From CBDBZL01 sp965213545 (GTDB taxonomy: Bacteria > Pseudomonadota > Alphaproteobacteria > Sphingomonadales > Sphingomonadaceae), in the NCBI GenBank assembly GCA_965213545.1, contig CBDBZL010000002.1, positions 1,240,001 through 1,304,000 on the forward strand: a DNA stretch of 64,000 nucleotides. The letters are read 5' to 3'. The stretch's first letter is position 1. The number at the start of each line of letters is the position of its first letter. This document shows, piece after piece, positions 17,877 to 26,492 of this stretch. The notes below the pieces were generated by a model that saw only the letters and a program-made list of their open reading frames with translations, was not told the origin of the DNA and ran no database searches. The translations under genes and the position numbers were made by a program.

Positions 17877-18521
17877 TTACCGCAGTTGATCCAGGGAGGT
17901 TACCTGAGCGCAAGGATCATCGGGTTCGTCCGAGTTGCCTTGCCCGACAAGTGTGAGGACGAGTATGCCTGCGATGACAAGCGCGACAAATGCGGTCGTC
18001 ACCAGAACAAGATATTCGTCGATAAACTTCTTGATCGGCCTGCCGAAGACCCGAAACAGAACCCCTACGGTCAAGAATATCATCCCCCGTCCGGCGATGC
18101 TGGCGAGGATGAACGATATGAGGTTCATCTCAATGAAGCCGGCGGTAATCGTCAGCAGCTTGAATGGCACTGGCGTTGCCCCGGCGATGAGGATCACCTC
18201 GAAATCATACTCACGCAGATAGCAGGCAGCTTGGGGGAAGGCGTCGGCAAGGCCCAGCGCGGCGATCAGCCAAATACCGATAGTTTCGTAGAGAAAATAG
18301 CCGATCGCGTAGCCGAACAGTCCGCCTGTCACCGAAGCGGCGGTGCAGATAAGGCCGAACCGCAGCGCCTTTTTCGGTGCTGCAAGGCACATTAGCCCGA
18401 GCAACGGATGCGGCGGGATCGGAAAAAAGCTCGACTCGACAAAGCTAAAAAAGGCGAGCCAGACCGGCGCATGCCGATGGGCTGCCTTGGTCATGGTCCA
18501 TTCGTAAAGCCCGCGCAACAT
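17877..18521 (-). CDS. YqaA/DedA-type VTT-domain membrane protein
   Basis: A 214-residue integral membrane protein with FFSFVESSFFPIPPHPLLG near the N-terminus and the re-entrant VILIAGATPVPFKLLTITAG motif, both diagnostic of the VTT (SNARE-associated/DedA) fold, specifically the YqaA group. DedA proteins act in lipid-carrier transport and membrane homeostasis; the cargo here is unknown. It converges with spt, 30 bases apart. Confidence 0.87.
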   Translation of the reverse strand: MLRGLYEWTMTKAAHRHAPVWLAFFSFVESSFFPIPPHPLLGLMCLAAPKKALRFGLICTAASVTGGLFGYAIGYFLYETIGIWLIAALGLADAFPQAACYLREYDFEVILIAGATPVPFKLLTITAGFIEMNLISFILASIAGRGMIFLTVGVLFRVFGRPIKKFIDEYLVLVTTAFVALVIAGILVLTLVGQGNSDEPDDPCAQVTSLDQLR

Positions 18522-18605
18522 GATGTGTCCCCCGGCCTTCGCCGGTAAGCGAAGATGAAAACCAGCGCAATCACGCTGGTAGAAACCCGTTTGGTTATAT
18601 ATTGG

Positions 18606-18634
18606 TTGACATTGTCACGCTCTTTGGTTACAAA
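18606..18634 (+). promoter_or_regulatory. Candidate sigma-70 promoter before the transposase
   Basis: TTGACA at 18606-18611 and TACAAA at 18629-18634 are separated by 17 bases, a good sigma-70 arrangement. It points to the transposase starting at 18702, leaving a leader of about 60 bases. AT-rich bases around it contrast with the neighbours. Confidence 0.5.
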
Positions 18635-18701
18635 AAGGCGATTATATACTTTACACACCCACGAATTTCCGCTAGATCGAATGGGCAAACGGAGCTTCAC
18701 C

Positions 18702-19667
18702 ATGTCGGTTCTTTCTTCCCCCCACTTCCACGACGAAGCCAAGGCCTTCGAGTACCTTGAAAGCATCGTGTGGACTAGTGGAGTGGCCTGCCCGCATTGC
18801 GGCGTGGTCGGTGGCCGCGTGTACGATTTGTCGGGTGTCCGTTCCAAGCCCTCGATCAAGCACCCCAATGGCAAGGTTCGCTACGGTCTGAAAAAGTGTG
18901 GCGAGTGCAGCAAGCAGTTCACGGCCAAGGTTGGCACTGTGTTTGAATACGCCCGCATCCCCCTCACGAAGATGCTCCAGGCCGTTCACCTGATGGTATC
19001 CAGCAAGAAGGGCATCAGCGCTCACCAACTGCACCGCGTCCTTGAGATCACCTACAAGTCGGCGTGGTTCCTCGCGCACCGTATCCGCGAAGCCATGCGC
19101 TCAGGTGATCTGGCACAGCCCTTCGGCGGCAATGGCGGCGCGGTCGAGGTTGATGAAACCTATATCGGCTTCAAGCGCGATGTGCCTACCCGTCGTGGCA
19201 CCGCCCACAAGCATGGCGTCCTTGCGCTGGTAGACCGTGAGACCAGCCAAAGCCGTTGGTTCAAGTTCGACACCGCTACCGCCGATAAGATCCACCCCAT
19301 CGTACTCGGCAACATCAGCCGCGAAGCTCGCCTGATGACGGACGAAGCCAAGATGTACCGCAAGATCGGCCGCGAGTTCCGCGAGCATGGCACCACTACG
19401 CACGCTCGCTTTGAATACGTGAACCTATCCGACCGCACCATCCACACGAACACGGTTGAAGGCGCGTTCTCGATCTTCAAGCGCGGCATGCGCGGTGTTT
19501 ACCAGCATTGCAGCGAGCAACATCTGCACCGCTACCTCGCGGAGTTCGAGTTCCGCTACAACACGCGCATCGCTAATGGTTTCGACGACAAGGCGCGCGC
19601 CGCTGAAGGCCTCAAGGGGATCGTCGGCAAGCGCATCACCTATCGGCGGGATCACCACGCTGCCTAA
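18702..19667 (+). mobile_element. IS1595-family (ISXO2-like) transposase
   Basis: A 321-residue transposase that appears intact. The N-terminal zinc ribbon has CPHCG at about residue 31 and CGECSKQF near 68; the DDE core has VEVDETYIGFKR with the first Asp near 150, LMTDEAKMYRKIG, and H-T-N-T-V-E-G-A-F-S with the final acidic residue, all typical of IS1595/ISXO2. The frame is open back to 18555, but ATG 18702 matches family starts. I could not pick out terminal inverted repeats or a target duplication, so the element limits (perhaps 18.58-19.75 kb) are undefined. Confidence 0.88.
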
Positions 19668-19690
19668 CCGAGGAAGGGGCGGTCGCGCTT

Positions 19691-19712
19691 TTATCCGCTC
19701 ACAAAAAAGCGG
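19691..19712. repeat. Hairpin downstream of the IS1595 transposase
   Basis: ATCCGCT and AGCGGAT form 7-base arms around an A-rich 8-base loop, 24 bases after the transposase stop. There is no T-run after it. It may be a weak terminator or lie within the undefined right end of the element. The remaining gap to 19874 shows nothing else recognisable. Confidence 0.4.
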
Positions 19713-19874
19713 ATTCGATCAAGGACTTAGCTCTCAAATGAGCTTTAAGTTTATGGATTCGTTGGAAAAGTCTTGACGTTGAGCAAGAAATCTGATTCAA
19801 AGGAGAGCGTGGCAGGCATGCGCCGGAACCACCCCGAGTTGCCCTCGCGGCAGCAGCGCCCTCTGCGGCGTGCA

Positions 19875-20711
19875 TCAGGGGCCGGGGGCCTGCCATAACT
19901 CATTCATCCCTAGCGCGAACTTGCGCTGATCATCATCCAGGGGACAGGTCCCAATCGGCGGCAGGAGCACCAATCCGGTGTTCAGGACTTTCCTGTTTTT
20001 CGATAGAAAGCGCTTGGCAAGAGTGTTCGCATAGCGCGGCTCATAGAGGCCGTAGCTGTTTGGCTCTAGGCCTGCTGCGGTCGCGCTAGTTACGACATCA
20101 GCAAGCTGAAGCCCTGCCCAACGAGAATGGTTTTCAACCTTGATGTTCTCAGGTGAAAACACCGACCAAATTATGCTTCGGACCGGACGCACTCGTTCAA
20201 GGCCGTCCCGCATCAAGATGAGGTATTCGCGCATAGACCGATAGTCAGTTCCGCCCCTGCGTGAGAAAACCACACGTAGCTCGCACTCCTGGCCAGTGCG
20301 ATCCGCGACGGCTCGAACTGCACTGGTGACCCGTTCCAGAAGGTACCTGGTGAGGTAGTTGTACAGATGTCCCTTCTGAGTGAAGCGCTTGAAAAGCTCC
20401 CCTTCATCGCAGAGGGTAATCTTGTTTGAGCAAACGCAGCAGATGCCGAACGGCTTGCTCGCCAGATGCTGAACCGCGACCACTTTCTGATGATGATTGA
20501 GATCACGGAAATGAAGGTCGCGGCGATTTTTAGCCGGGAATTTGGCCATAACCTCATCCCGCCAAACCGTTAACTCCCGATCGTGCTCCTCGCGGATGAG
20601 GATGCCGCCGATAACGAGCCACTTGGATTGCCCTCGGGATGCACCGGCCTTAAGCTTACCTAGGCCCTCGTCGCCGGCTTCATCTATGTATGCTACAAAC
20701 CGGAGGGTCAT
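19875..20711 (-). CDS. DUF3800-domain protein
   Basis: About 278 residues. The N-terminus has the DUF3800 signature VAYIDEAGDEG with acidic residues on a beta strand, and the C-terminus has WAGLQLADVVTSA followed by NSYGLYEPRY, the family's second conserved block. The fold is thought to be RNase H-like; no activity is established, but the family is common in mobile and defence-associated DNA. ATG 20711 lies back to back with the start of a divergent small gene, leaving no room for conventional promoters between them. It sits between an IS1595 element and the GTA-like cluster. Confidence 0.8.
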   Translation of the reverse strand: MTLRFVAYIDEAGDEGLGKLKAGASRGQSKWLVIGGILIREEHDRELTVWRDEVMAKFPAKNRRDLHFRDLNHHQKVVAVQHLASKPFGICCVCSNKITLCDEGELFKRFTQKGHLYNYLTRYLLERVTSAVRAVADRTGQECELRVVFSRRGGTDYRSMREYLILMRDGLERVRPVRSIIWSVFSPENIKVENHSRWAGLQLADVVTSATAAGLEPNSYGLYEPRYANTLAKRFLSKNRKVLNTGLVLLPPIGTCPLDDDQRKFALGMNELWQAPGP

Positions 20712-20712
20712 G

Positions 20713-20895
20713 ATGACCAAGCGTGAATCCGCCTCGTCCGAGAGTCAACTGAACAAGTTCAAGGCCGCCGCTCGCGAGTTTGAGTGCGATGACAACGAGC
20801 AACGCTTCAAGGAGCGGCTAGGGAGGCTGGTGAAGCGTCCCGCGGTGGATAATCCACAGGTGGGTACTGAAAAAGACTCGCCAACCGTCGAATAG
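20713..20895 (+). CDS. Small hypothetical protein divergent from DUF3800
   Basis: A 60-residue hydrophilic protein with one amphipathic helical stretch (SQLNKFKAAAREFECDDNE then FKERLGRLVK). GGAGG lies seven bases before ATG 20713, a strong ribosome site; an ATG at 20710 is also in frame. Only one base separates it from the DUF3800 start on the other strand. I do not recognise a domain. Its fixed geometry with DUF3800 suggests a functional partner such as a small regulator. Confidence 0.65.
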   Translation: MTKRESASSESQLNKFKAAAREFECDDNEQRFKERLGRLVKRPAVDNPQVGTEKDSPTVE

Positions 20896-20912
20896 CGCGG
20901 AATCATACCCGT

Positions 20913-20974
20913 GGGCTGAAGCCCGAGTGCCGCCGAGCCTTATGCGCCGGAGGCACACGCGGTGCCTTCGGGCG
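20913..20974 (+). promoter_or_regulatory. Structured leader before the 44-residue gene
   Basis: GGGC-TGAA-GCCC (20913-20924) is a four-base stem with a tetraloop. CGCCGGAGGCAC and GTGCCTTCGGGCG (20945-20974) form a longer, slightly imperfect hairpin. Both lie between the 60-residue gene and the ATG at 21011. They could be a terminator, a leader element or an mRNA stabiliser; no known riboswitch was recognised. Confidence 0.35.
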
Positions 20975-21010
20975 AACGGCCCAACCGTTCTTCTTTCTAG
21001 GAGCAATCCG

Positions 21011-21145
21011 ATGAAGAAGGGCACTCACCAGCGGGCCCGCAGTGCGGTCTCTGGCCGCATGGTCACGCTGGCCCAGGCTCGCCGCAGTCCTCGCACGACT
21101 GTGGTCGAGACCTATAAGACGGGTAAGAAGGGTCCGAAGAACTAA
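21011..21145 (+). CDS. Small basic protein of unknown function
   Basis: A 44-residue, strongly basic protein (MKKGTHQRARSAVSGR, then SPRTTVVETYKTGKK). AGGAG stands eight bases before the ATG and a terminator follows the stop, so it looks like a genuine, self-contained transcription unit. The pattern A-V-S-G-R-x-V-T-x-A-x-x-x-P-x-T-T-V-x-E recurs, as I recall, in short uncharacterised bacterial and phage proteins. Charge suggests nucleic acid binding, which is inference. Confidence 0.6.
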   Translation: MKKGTHQRARSAVSGRMVTLAQARRSPRTTVVETYKTGKKGPKN

Positions 21146-21172
21146 CGTTCTAACCTTCAAACCTTGAATGGG

Positions 21173-21203
21173 GGCCGCCGGGGGAAACCTCGGCGGCCTT
21201 TCA
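21173..21203 (+). terminator. Rho-independent terminator
   Basis: GGCCGCCG at 21173-21180 and CGGCGGCC at 21191-21198 form a perfect 8-base stem with a 10-base loop, followed by TTTCAT. It closes the 44-residue gene and separates it from the GTA-like cluster. Confidence 0.75.
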
Positions 21204-21484
21204 TCCTTGAATCAGAGTTGGGCGGCACGGTCAAGGGCAAAGCGACGAACCGATCCGGTTAGAAACCTGTTTCCTACAGTGTGACGCTTGATGTAGAGAT
21301 TCTCGCATGATGGCCGAATCGGATCGGGACGAGACGCCCCGATCAAGCGCCCATCTGACTCTAAGGCGCTTGCATTCCCGTGATTTTCTGATCGGGTTTG
21401 TAAGGTACATATACGCCTACAAAAAACGAACATGGCGTTTTACCGATTCGCCTTCCTACCCGCCCATCACATCGGAGAAACCCC

Positions 21485-21997
21485 TTGAGCGAGGCTGACC
21501 CGAACCGGCGCGCGCTTATGCGCGTCGACAATTGCGAAGGACAGGTTGGCGAGGAGACGAGCGGAGATGGATGGCGCCGCCTTTTTCTGGACTTGCTGGC
21601 GCTAACTTCGAACGTTTCCCGATCGGCGCAAGGCGCAGGGATAGACCCCAGCCGGGCATACCGGCATCGACGAAATGATTCCGCGTTCGCCAAGCAATGG
21701 CGCGACGCGCTCGACGAGGGATATCTTCATCTGGAAATGGAGACCCTGGAAAGATTGCGCGCCGCCCCGGATGGCGAGCAGCAGAAATTCGATGTCACCG
21801 GAGCGCTGCGGTTGCTTGCCCTTTATGGCAAGGGTTCCGGTAAGGATGATGGCGCTAGAACCATAAGAGACGAACAGACAATTATGGCTGCGATCGATGC
21901 AAAGCTCGACCGAATCAGGGCGCGCCAGGAGAACGTCGCCCGCATGCTCGAAAACGAAGGGGTCAACACGCCAATCCTGCCGGGCGGGGATGGATAG
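21485..21997 (+). CDS. GTA/phage small terminase-like protein
   Basis: A 170-residue protein. Residues 30-75 look like the helix-turn-helix of small terminases (LALTSNVSRSAQGAGIDPSRAY then SAFAKQWRDALDEGY), and the C-terminus is charged and helical. The small terminase would bind DNA ends or guide packaging with the large subunit, whose start overlaps this stop by eight bases. TTG 21485 follows GGAGAAA and is taken as the start. It is the first gene of the co-oriented virion cluster, equivalent in position to RcGTA gene 1. Confidence 0.72.
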   Translation: MSEADPNRRALMRVDNCEGQVGEETSGDGWRRLFLDLLALTSNVSRSAQGAGIDPSRAYRHRRNDSAFAKQWRDALDEGYLHLEMETLERLRAAPDGEQQKFDVTGALRLLALYGKGSGKDDGARTIRDEQTIMAAIDAKLDRIRARQENVARMLENEGVNTPILPGGDG

Positions 21998-23312
21998 GGC
22001 CACCTGGCTCGCGGGTCTCGCTCCCGAGCAACGGCGCAAGGTCCTCAATGAATTCGACGAGCAAGAGCAGGACGCGCTTCGATACAACTGGGGTATGTGG
22101 GCACGCTCGGAGCAGCTTGCGCCGGCAGGTGAATGGCACTGTTGGTTGATATGTGCCGGTCGTGGCTTCGGCAAGACAAGGGCGGGTGCCGAATGGGTTC
22201 GCCAGATTGCAATGCTATATCCAACTGCTCGCATCGCACTAGTGGCGGCCTCCATTCCCGAAGCTCGGGCAATCATGGTGGAGGGGGAAAGCGGTATCCT
22301 GAGCTGCACGCCGACAGAATGGCGCCCGGATTTTGAACCGTCCCTCAAAAGGTTACGATGGCCTACTGGCGCCCAGGCCTATCTCTATTCAGCCGGGGAG
22401 CCCGAGTCTTTGCGAGGGCCTCAGCACAGCCATGCCTGGTGCGACGAGATAGCCAAATGGGATAATGCGGCTGATCGGTCAGGCCGGGCTTGGGACAATA
22501 TGCTTATGGGCCTTCGTCTTGGGGCGATACCACGTATCCTGGCTACCACGACGCCGCGGGCGGTGCCCTTGATGCGCCGGTTGATCGAGGAAGAGTCGAC
22601 AGGCGGCATCGTGGTGACGCGTGGAAGCACCTATTCCAACGCGGCCAACTTGCCAGAACGGTTCATCGAATCCATGCGCAGTCAGTTCGGCGGCACCGCC
22701 TTGGGCCGGCAAGAGCTTGACGGTCACTTGCTTACCGAAGCGGAAGGAGCGCTTTGGAGCCGTGCTATCCTAGAAAAGAATCGCGAGGCGTTCTGCGGCG
22801 TGAAAATGGGGCGGGTTGTGGTTGGGGTCGACCCCCCCGCCTCTGCCAACGGCGACGAGTGCGGTATTATCGTGTGTGGAGTGGCCGAAGATGGTGTGGC
22901 TCGCGTCTTGTCGGATGCGTCGGTCGCGAAGGCGAGCCCCGAACGCTGGGCCCGCGCGGTTGCGGCTGTGGCGCTGGCTTGGAAAGCTGACCGGGTAGTG
23001 GCCGAAGCGAACCAAGGCGGTTCAATGGTTGAAAGCGTATTGCGTGCGGCTGATTGCCAGATGCCGATCCGTTTGGTTCACGCAAGTCGCGGCAAGGTTG
23101 CTCGAGCAGAGCCAGTAGCCGCGCTGTATGAGGCCGGAAGGGTCATCCACGTAGGCCTATTCGCCCGATTGGAGGATCAGTTGTGCGGGCTGATGGCAGG
23201 TGGTGACTTTGAAGGCCCTGGCCGAAGCCCCGACCGGGCTGATGCGCTCGTGTGGGCGCTTACCGAATTGATGCTCGGACGCCGCGGTGACCCGCGGGTG
23301 ATGCAGCTTTAG
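21990..23312 (+). CDS. Large terminase (TerL), GTA-like
   Basis: A 440-residue packaging motor: ATPase plus nuclease that fills the capsid. Walker A is CAGRGFGKT at about residues 55-63, Walker B AWCDEIAKW near 150, with ATTTPR as the coupling motif; the nuclease begins at VVVGVDPPASANGDE near 276 and later has D-R-A-D-A-L-V-W. ATG 21990 overlaps the small terminase stop. Size and motifs fit the DNA packaging protein of RcGTA (gene 2), which packages headfuls of host DNA. Confidence 0.93.
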   Translation: MDRATWLAGLAPEQRRKVLNEFDEQEQDALRYNWGMWARSEQLAPAGEWHCWLICAGRGFGKTRAGAEWVRQIAMLYPTARIALVAASIPEARAIMVEGESGILSCTPTEWRPDFEPSLKRLRWPTGAQAYLYSAGEPESLRGPQHSHAWCDEIAKWDNAADRSGRAWDNMLMGLRLGAIPRILATTTPRAVPLMRRLIEEESTGGIVVTRGSTYSNAANLPERFIESMRSQFGGTALGRQELDGHLLTEAEGALWSRAILEKNREAFCGVKMGRVVVGVDPPASANGDECGIIVCGVAEDGVARVLSDASVAKASPERWARAVAAVALAWKADRVVAEANQGGSMVESVLRAADCQMPIRLVHASRGKVARAEPVAALYEAGRVIHVGLFARLEDQLCGLMAGGDFEGPGRSPDRADALVWALTELMLGRRGDPRVMQL

Positions 23313-23331
23313 GAACAAAAGGGATACAGCA

Positions 23332-24492
23332 ATGTCGTTCATCGAATCGCTGCGCACCGCTTTCAAAAGCAGCGATGCGGCACGTGTACCCCTGACACAC
23401 GGCTTCTCCTCGCCATGGTCGTGGACAGGCGACAACTCGGTAATGCGCGCTCCTTTCAGCTACGATCGTGCAGTCAGGCACGCCTTCCTCGACAACCCTG
23501 TAGCCCAGCGAGCGGTGCGCATCGTAGCTGAAGGGGTGGGGGAGGCACCCCTCAAATCGGTCGATGAACGAGCCCGCCGGTTGGTGTTGGCGACCAGTGC
23601 CGGACAATCGCTGCTTGAGACGCTGGCGGCGCATCTCCTGCTTCATGGCAATGGCTTCGTGCAGATCATGAGGGATAGCGCAGGCCAACCGTTAGAGTTG
23701 TTCGCACTGCGCCCCGAACGGGTTTCCGTAGTGCCTGGGCCGGACGGATGGCCAGCGGCCTATCGATACAAAGTAGGCGAAAAAACGCTCACGATCCCGA
23801 TAGAGGATACCGAAGGGTGGCCGGGAATTATCCATCTCAAGGCATTTCATCCTATCGATGACCATTATGGCGCGGGTTGTCTGAGTGCAGCCGAACAGGC
23901 GGTGGCGATACATAATGCTGCGGCCGAATGGAACCGGGCACTGCTCGAGAACGCAGCGCGACCCTCGGGGGCGCTGGTGTTCGATGGTGGCCCGGACGGG
24001 ATGGGTTTGACTACCGATCAATTCGACCGACTCAAGAACGAACTCATGCAGGCGTTCCAAGGTAGCGGCAACGCCGGACGTCCGATGCTCTTGGAAGGCG
24101 GGCTCAAATGGCAATCGATGTCGATGAGCCCGGCAGACATGGATTTCGCCGCGCTCAAAGCAGCCGCAGCACGTGATATTGCGCTTGCCTTCGGCGTGCC
24201 ACCAATGCTGCTTGGTCTTCCGGGTGACAATACCTATGCCAATTACCGCGAGGCTAACCGCGCGCTATGGCGACTTACGTTGTTGCCACTCGCCGGAAAG
24301 ATATTGTCTGGCCTTTCGGAAGGCTTGCAGCTCTGGTTCCCTGGTCTTGAACTGGCCATCGACCTCGATCGGGTTCCTGCGCTTGCCGAAGATCGCGAAA
24401 AGGCCTGGGCGCAAGTTTCCGAAGCTGACTTTCTCGAACCCGAGGAGAAACGTTCGCTGCTTGGCCTGCCAGCCAAGGGCGATATCGCGTGA
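23332..24492 (+). CDS. Phage/GTA portal protein (HK97 type)
   Basis: A 386-residue portal, forming the dodecameric ring through which DNA enters. Characteristic parts are AVRHAFLDNPVAQRAVRIVA, the LLLHGNGFVQ wing, AEWNRALLENAARPSGAL and GVPPMLLGLPGDNTYANYREANRALW near residues 290-315. It lies 19 bases after TerL and its TGA overlaps the next start. Corresponds to RcGTA gene 3. Confidence 0.93.
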   Translation: MSFIESLRTAFKSSDAARVPLTHGFSSPWSWTGDNSVMRAPFSYDRAVRHAFLDNPVAQRAVRIVAEGVGEAPLKSVDERARRLVLATSAGQSLLETLAAHLLLHGNGFVQIMRDSAGQPLELFALRPERVSVVPGPDGWPAAYRYKVGEKTLTIPIEDTEGWPGIIHLKAFHPIDDHYGAGCLSAAEQAVAIHNAAAEWNRALLENAARPSGALVFDGGPDGMGLTTDQFDRLKNELMQAFQGSGNAGRPMLLEGGLKWQSMSMSPADMDFAALKAAAARDIALAFGVPPMLLGLPGDNTYANYREANRALWRLTLLPLAGKILSGLSEGLQLWFPGLELAIDLDRVPALAEDREKAWAQVSEADFLEPEEKRSLLGLPAKGDIA

Positions 24493-24797
24493 AGCGCGAG
24501 GACATGCTGGCCAAGCTGGTTTCACAAGCGTCCGAGGAAGGCAGCGATTTGGTTACCCTTCGAGCCATCGTGGAGGAGTCCACGGAACTCGGCGCGGAAC
24601 GCGTACTTGGGCGGCTCGGCCTTAACGACGAGAGAGCCCATGGCGACCTTGATGAACTGCGTGACCTGTTAAGCGCCTGGCGCTCGGCCAAAGCAAGCGC
24701 GTGGAAGGCAGCGATCGAATGGCTGGTTCGCGGGGTGATGGCAGTGCTGCTCATCGGTATCGCGGTTCGCCTCGGTTTGACCGACTTCGCAAAATGA
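24489..24797 (+). CDS. Small GTA-cluster membrane-anchored protein (DUF6127-like)
   Basis: A 102-residue protein with a helical charged N-terminal part and one C-terminal membrane segment (GVMAVLLIGIAVRLGL, about residues 80-95). It corresponds in place to RcGTA orf 3.5 between portal and protease, and its first residues and E-E-S-x-E-x-G-A-x-R-x-L-x-x-L-G-L-x-D pattern fit that family. Function unknown. GTG 24489 overlaps the portal stop as GTGA and its own stop overlaps the protease start as ATGA. Confidence 0.75.
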   Translation: MKREDMLAKLVSQASEEGSDLVTLRAIVEESTELGAERVLGRLGLNDERAHGDLDELRDLLSAWRSAKASAWKAAIEWLVRGVMAVLLIGIAVRLGLTDFAK

Positions 24798-25213
24798 CAA
24801 CGCCCGCCCTTCGCATCGCTGGTTACGCCGCATTGTTTGGTATCGCCGATGCGGCGCGCGATACCATTAATCCGGGAGCCTTCGCGCGGACCCTCACCGA
24901 GCGACATGAGCCGCTGCCCTTGTGCTGGCAGCACCGGCAGAATTGTCGAATTGGTACAGTTGAGCAGGCGCAGGAGGATGACCATGGACTGCGCATAATC
25001 GCTCGGCTCGAGAGCGAGGCAAGCCATGCCGCTTATGCTCTTAGATCGAAAACAATCAGCGGGTTAAGTTTCGGCTACCGAACAAAAGCCTTTCGATTGC
25101 TGCCTAGTGGCAGGTTACTTGAACAAATCGACCTTATCGAGATCAGCCTAGTCACAATGCCCCTACAACATCGAGCGAGAGTTCATTTGATAAGCGAAGA
25201 AAGCGTGCCTTGA
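24794..25213 (+). CDS. HK97-family prohead protease
   Basis: A 139-residue serine protease that trims capsid subunits during maturation. It has the start GYAALFGIADAARDTINPGAF, the catalytic His in PLCWQHR (about residue 49), and the catalytic Ser in KTISGLSFGY (about residue 92), followed by EISLVTMPL. ATG 24794 overlaps the previous stop. Equivalent to RcGTA gene 4. Confidence 0.9.
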   Translation: MTTPALRIAGYAALFGIADAARDTINPGAFARTLTERHEPLPLCWQHRQNCRIGTVEQAQEDDHGLRIIARLESEASHAAYALRSKTISGLSFGYRTKAFRLLPSGRLLEQIDLIEISLVTMPLQHRARVHLISEESVP

Positions 25214-25279
25214 ATCAAAGCGACGGATTTGTCGGTATACCAATAACTAAATCAATACAAATATAGAAGGGTTATTGAG
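25214..25279 (+). promoter_or_regulatory. AT-rich leader before the capsid gene
   Basis: This 66-base gap is much more AT-rich than its surroundings and is one of the few gaps in an otherwise overlapping gene string. It ends in GAAGGG eight bases before the capsid ATG. TACAAATATA may serve as a -10 region, but no -35 at normal spacing was found. It could allow extra transcription or translation of the capsid gene. Confidence 0.35.
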
Positions 25280-26419
25280 ATGGAAAACCTGCCAATGACT
25301 GATAGTCTGAGCGCAAGCTTTGACCTAGTTGCTCGCCAGGATGCGATTGATATCGAAATTAAGGCACTGCGAGGTGATGTGAACGAGGTCAAGAACCGGC
25401 TCGACCGGGTCGGTCGCGCAGCTTTTCGCCCTACATTGGGCGATAGCGGAAGCAATGAGTGCGTCGAGGTTAAAGGGTTTGTCGACGGCTATTTGCGTCG
25501 CGGCTCGGATTTGGAAATCAAATCGATGACAGGCATCATCGCGAAGGATGGTGGCTATTCAGTGCCACGTGAAATCGATGCGATGATCACCAGCCAGGTG
25601 ACGGCCTACAGCCCTATTCGTCAACTTGCTCAAGTGGTTCAAGTCGGCAGTTCGGGTTATCGCAAACTCGTTGCCGTAGGCGGAACCGCGTCAGGTTGGG
25701 TAGGCGAAGCCGTAGCGCGGCCCGAAACGAACTCGCCCGAATTCGCCGAGATTGCCCCTCCTTCCGGTGAACTTTATGCAAACCCTGCAGCTAGCCAGGC
25801 GATGCTCGACGACGCTGCTTTCGACGTCGAAAATTGGTTGGCGAACGAAATCGCTATCGAGTTTGGTCGTGCCGAAGGTTCAGCATTCATCAATGGTACC
25901 GGGATCGACCAACCAAAGGGGTTTTTAACAACCGCCATTGCCAAGACTCATGATGCCACGCGTGCTTTCGGTACACTTCAGTATATTCCAACTGGTGATT
26001 CGGATGACTTTGGCGGTAACCCCGAAGCCAAGCTTATCGATCTGGTCCATGCGATGAAGCCTGCTCTGCGTCATGGGGCTAGCTGGGTGATGAATTCTGG
26101 CACGCTGGCTGAAGTTCGCAAACTCAAGACTGCCGATGGGGCGTTTCTGTGGCAGCCTGGTCTTGTCGAGGGCCAGCCTGATCGGTTGCTCGGCTATCCG
26201 GTGGTCGAGGCCGAAGACATGCCGATGATTGCTACCAACGCAACGCCTATTGCCTTTGGAAATTTCAAAGCGGGCTATCTGATCGCAGAGAGAAGCGCGA
26301 CGCAGGTGCTGCGCGATCCGTTCACGAACAAGCCCTTTGTTCATTTTTACGCGACGAAACGCGTAGGCGGTCAGGTGCTTGACAGCGAAGCAATCAAGCT
26401 GCTGCGCATCGAAGCTTGA
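25280..26419 (+). CDS. Major capsid protein (HK97 fold)
   Basis: A 379-residue HK97-type capsid protein. The first 60 residues form a charged coiled-coil delta domain (RQDAIDIEIKALRGDVNEVK), probably removed by the protease; the mature part starts around ECVEVKGFVDGYLRRGSD. The core has DGGYSVPREIDAMI, KLVAVGGTASGWVGE, FINGTGIDQPKGFL, and the C-terminal DRLLGYPVVEAEDMP..AFGNFKAGY typical of the family. ATG 25280 is preferred over 25295. Equivalent to RcGTA gene 5. Confidence 0.93.
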   Translation: MENLPMTDSLSASFDLVARQDAIDIEIKALRGDVNEVKNRLDRVGRAAFRPTLGDSGSNECVEVKGFVDGYLRRGSDLEIKSMTGIIAKDGGYSVPREIDAMITSQVTAYSPIRQLAQVVQVGSSGYRKLVAVGGTASGWVGEAVARPETNSPEFAEIAPPSGELYANPAASQAMLDDAAFDVENWLANEIAIEFGRAEGSAFINGTGIDQPKGFLTTAIAKTHDATRAFGTLQYIPTGDSDDFGGNPEAKLIDLVHAMKPALRHGASWVMNSGTLAEVRKLKTADGAFLWQPGLVEGQPDRLLGYPVVEAEDMPMIATNATPIAFGNFKAGYLIAERSATQVLRDPFTNKPFVHFYATKRVGGQVLDSEAIKLLRIEA

Positions 26420-26431
26420 TCGAATAGAGGG

Positions 26432-26449
26432 TCCCCCGCGGGCGGGGGA
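26432..26449 (+). terminator. GC-rich hairpin after the capsid gene
   Basis: TCCCCCG at 26432-26438 pairs with CGGGGGA at 26443-26449 around a 4-base loop, 12 bases after the capsid stop. No T-run follows. It may be an attenuator or an mRNA end stabiliser that separates capsid from downstream expression. Confidence 0.5.
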
Positions 26450-26472
26450 ACAATTACCCCCGCCCCAGGCCC

Positions 26473-26492
26473 GACGGTTTTAAGATACCGTC
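26473..26492 (+). terminator. Second hairpin after the capsid gene
   Basis: GACGGT and ACCGTC form 6-base arms around an AT-rich loop, followed by TTAG. With the first hairpin it makes a two-hairpin spacer in the 122-base gap between the capsid and adaptor genes. Confidence 0.4.

Noticed and set aside
18522..19875. Terminal inverted repeats of the IS1595 element
   Set aside because: Only a shared CACGCTCT octamer was found in inverted orientation on the two sides, too short and too far inside to define ends.
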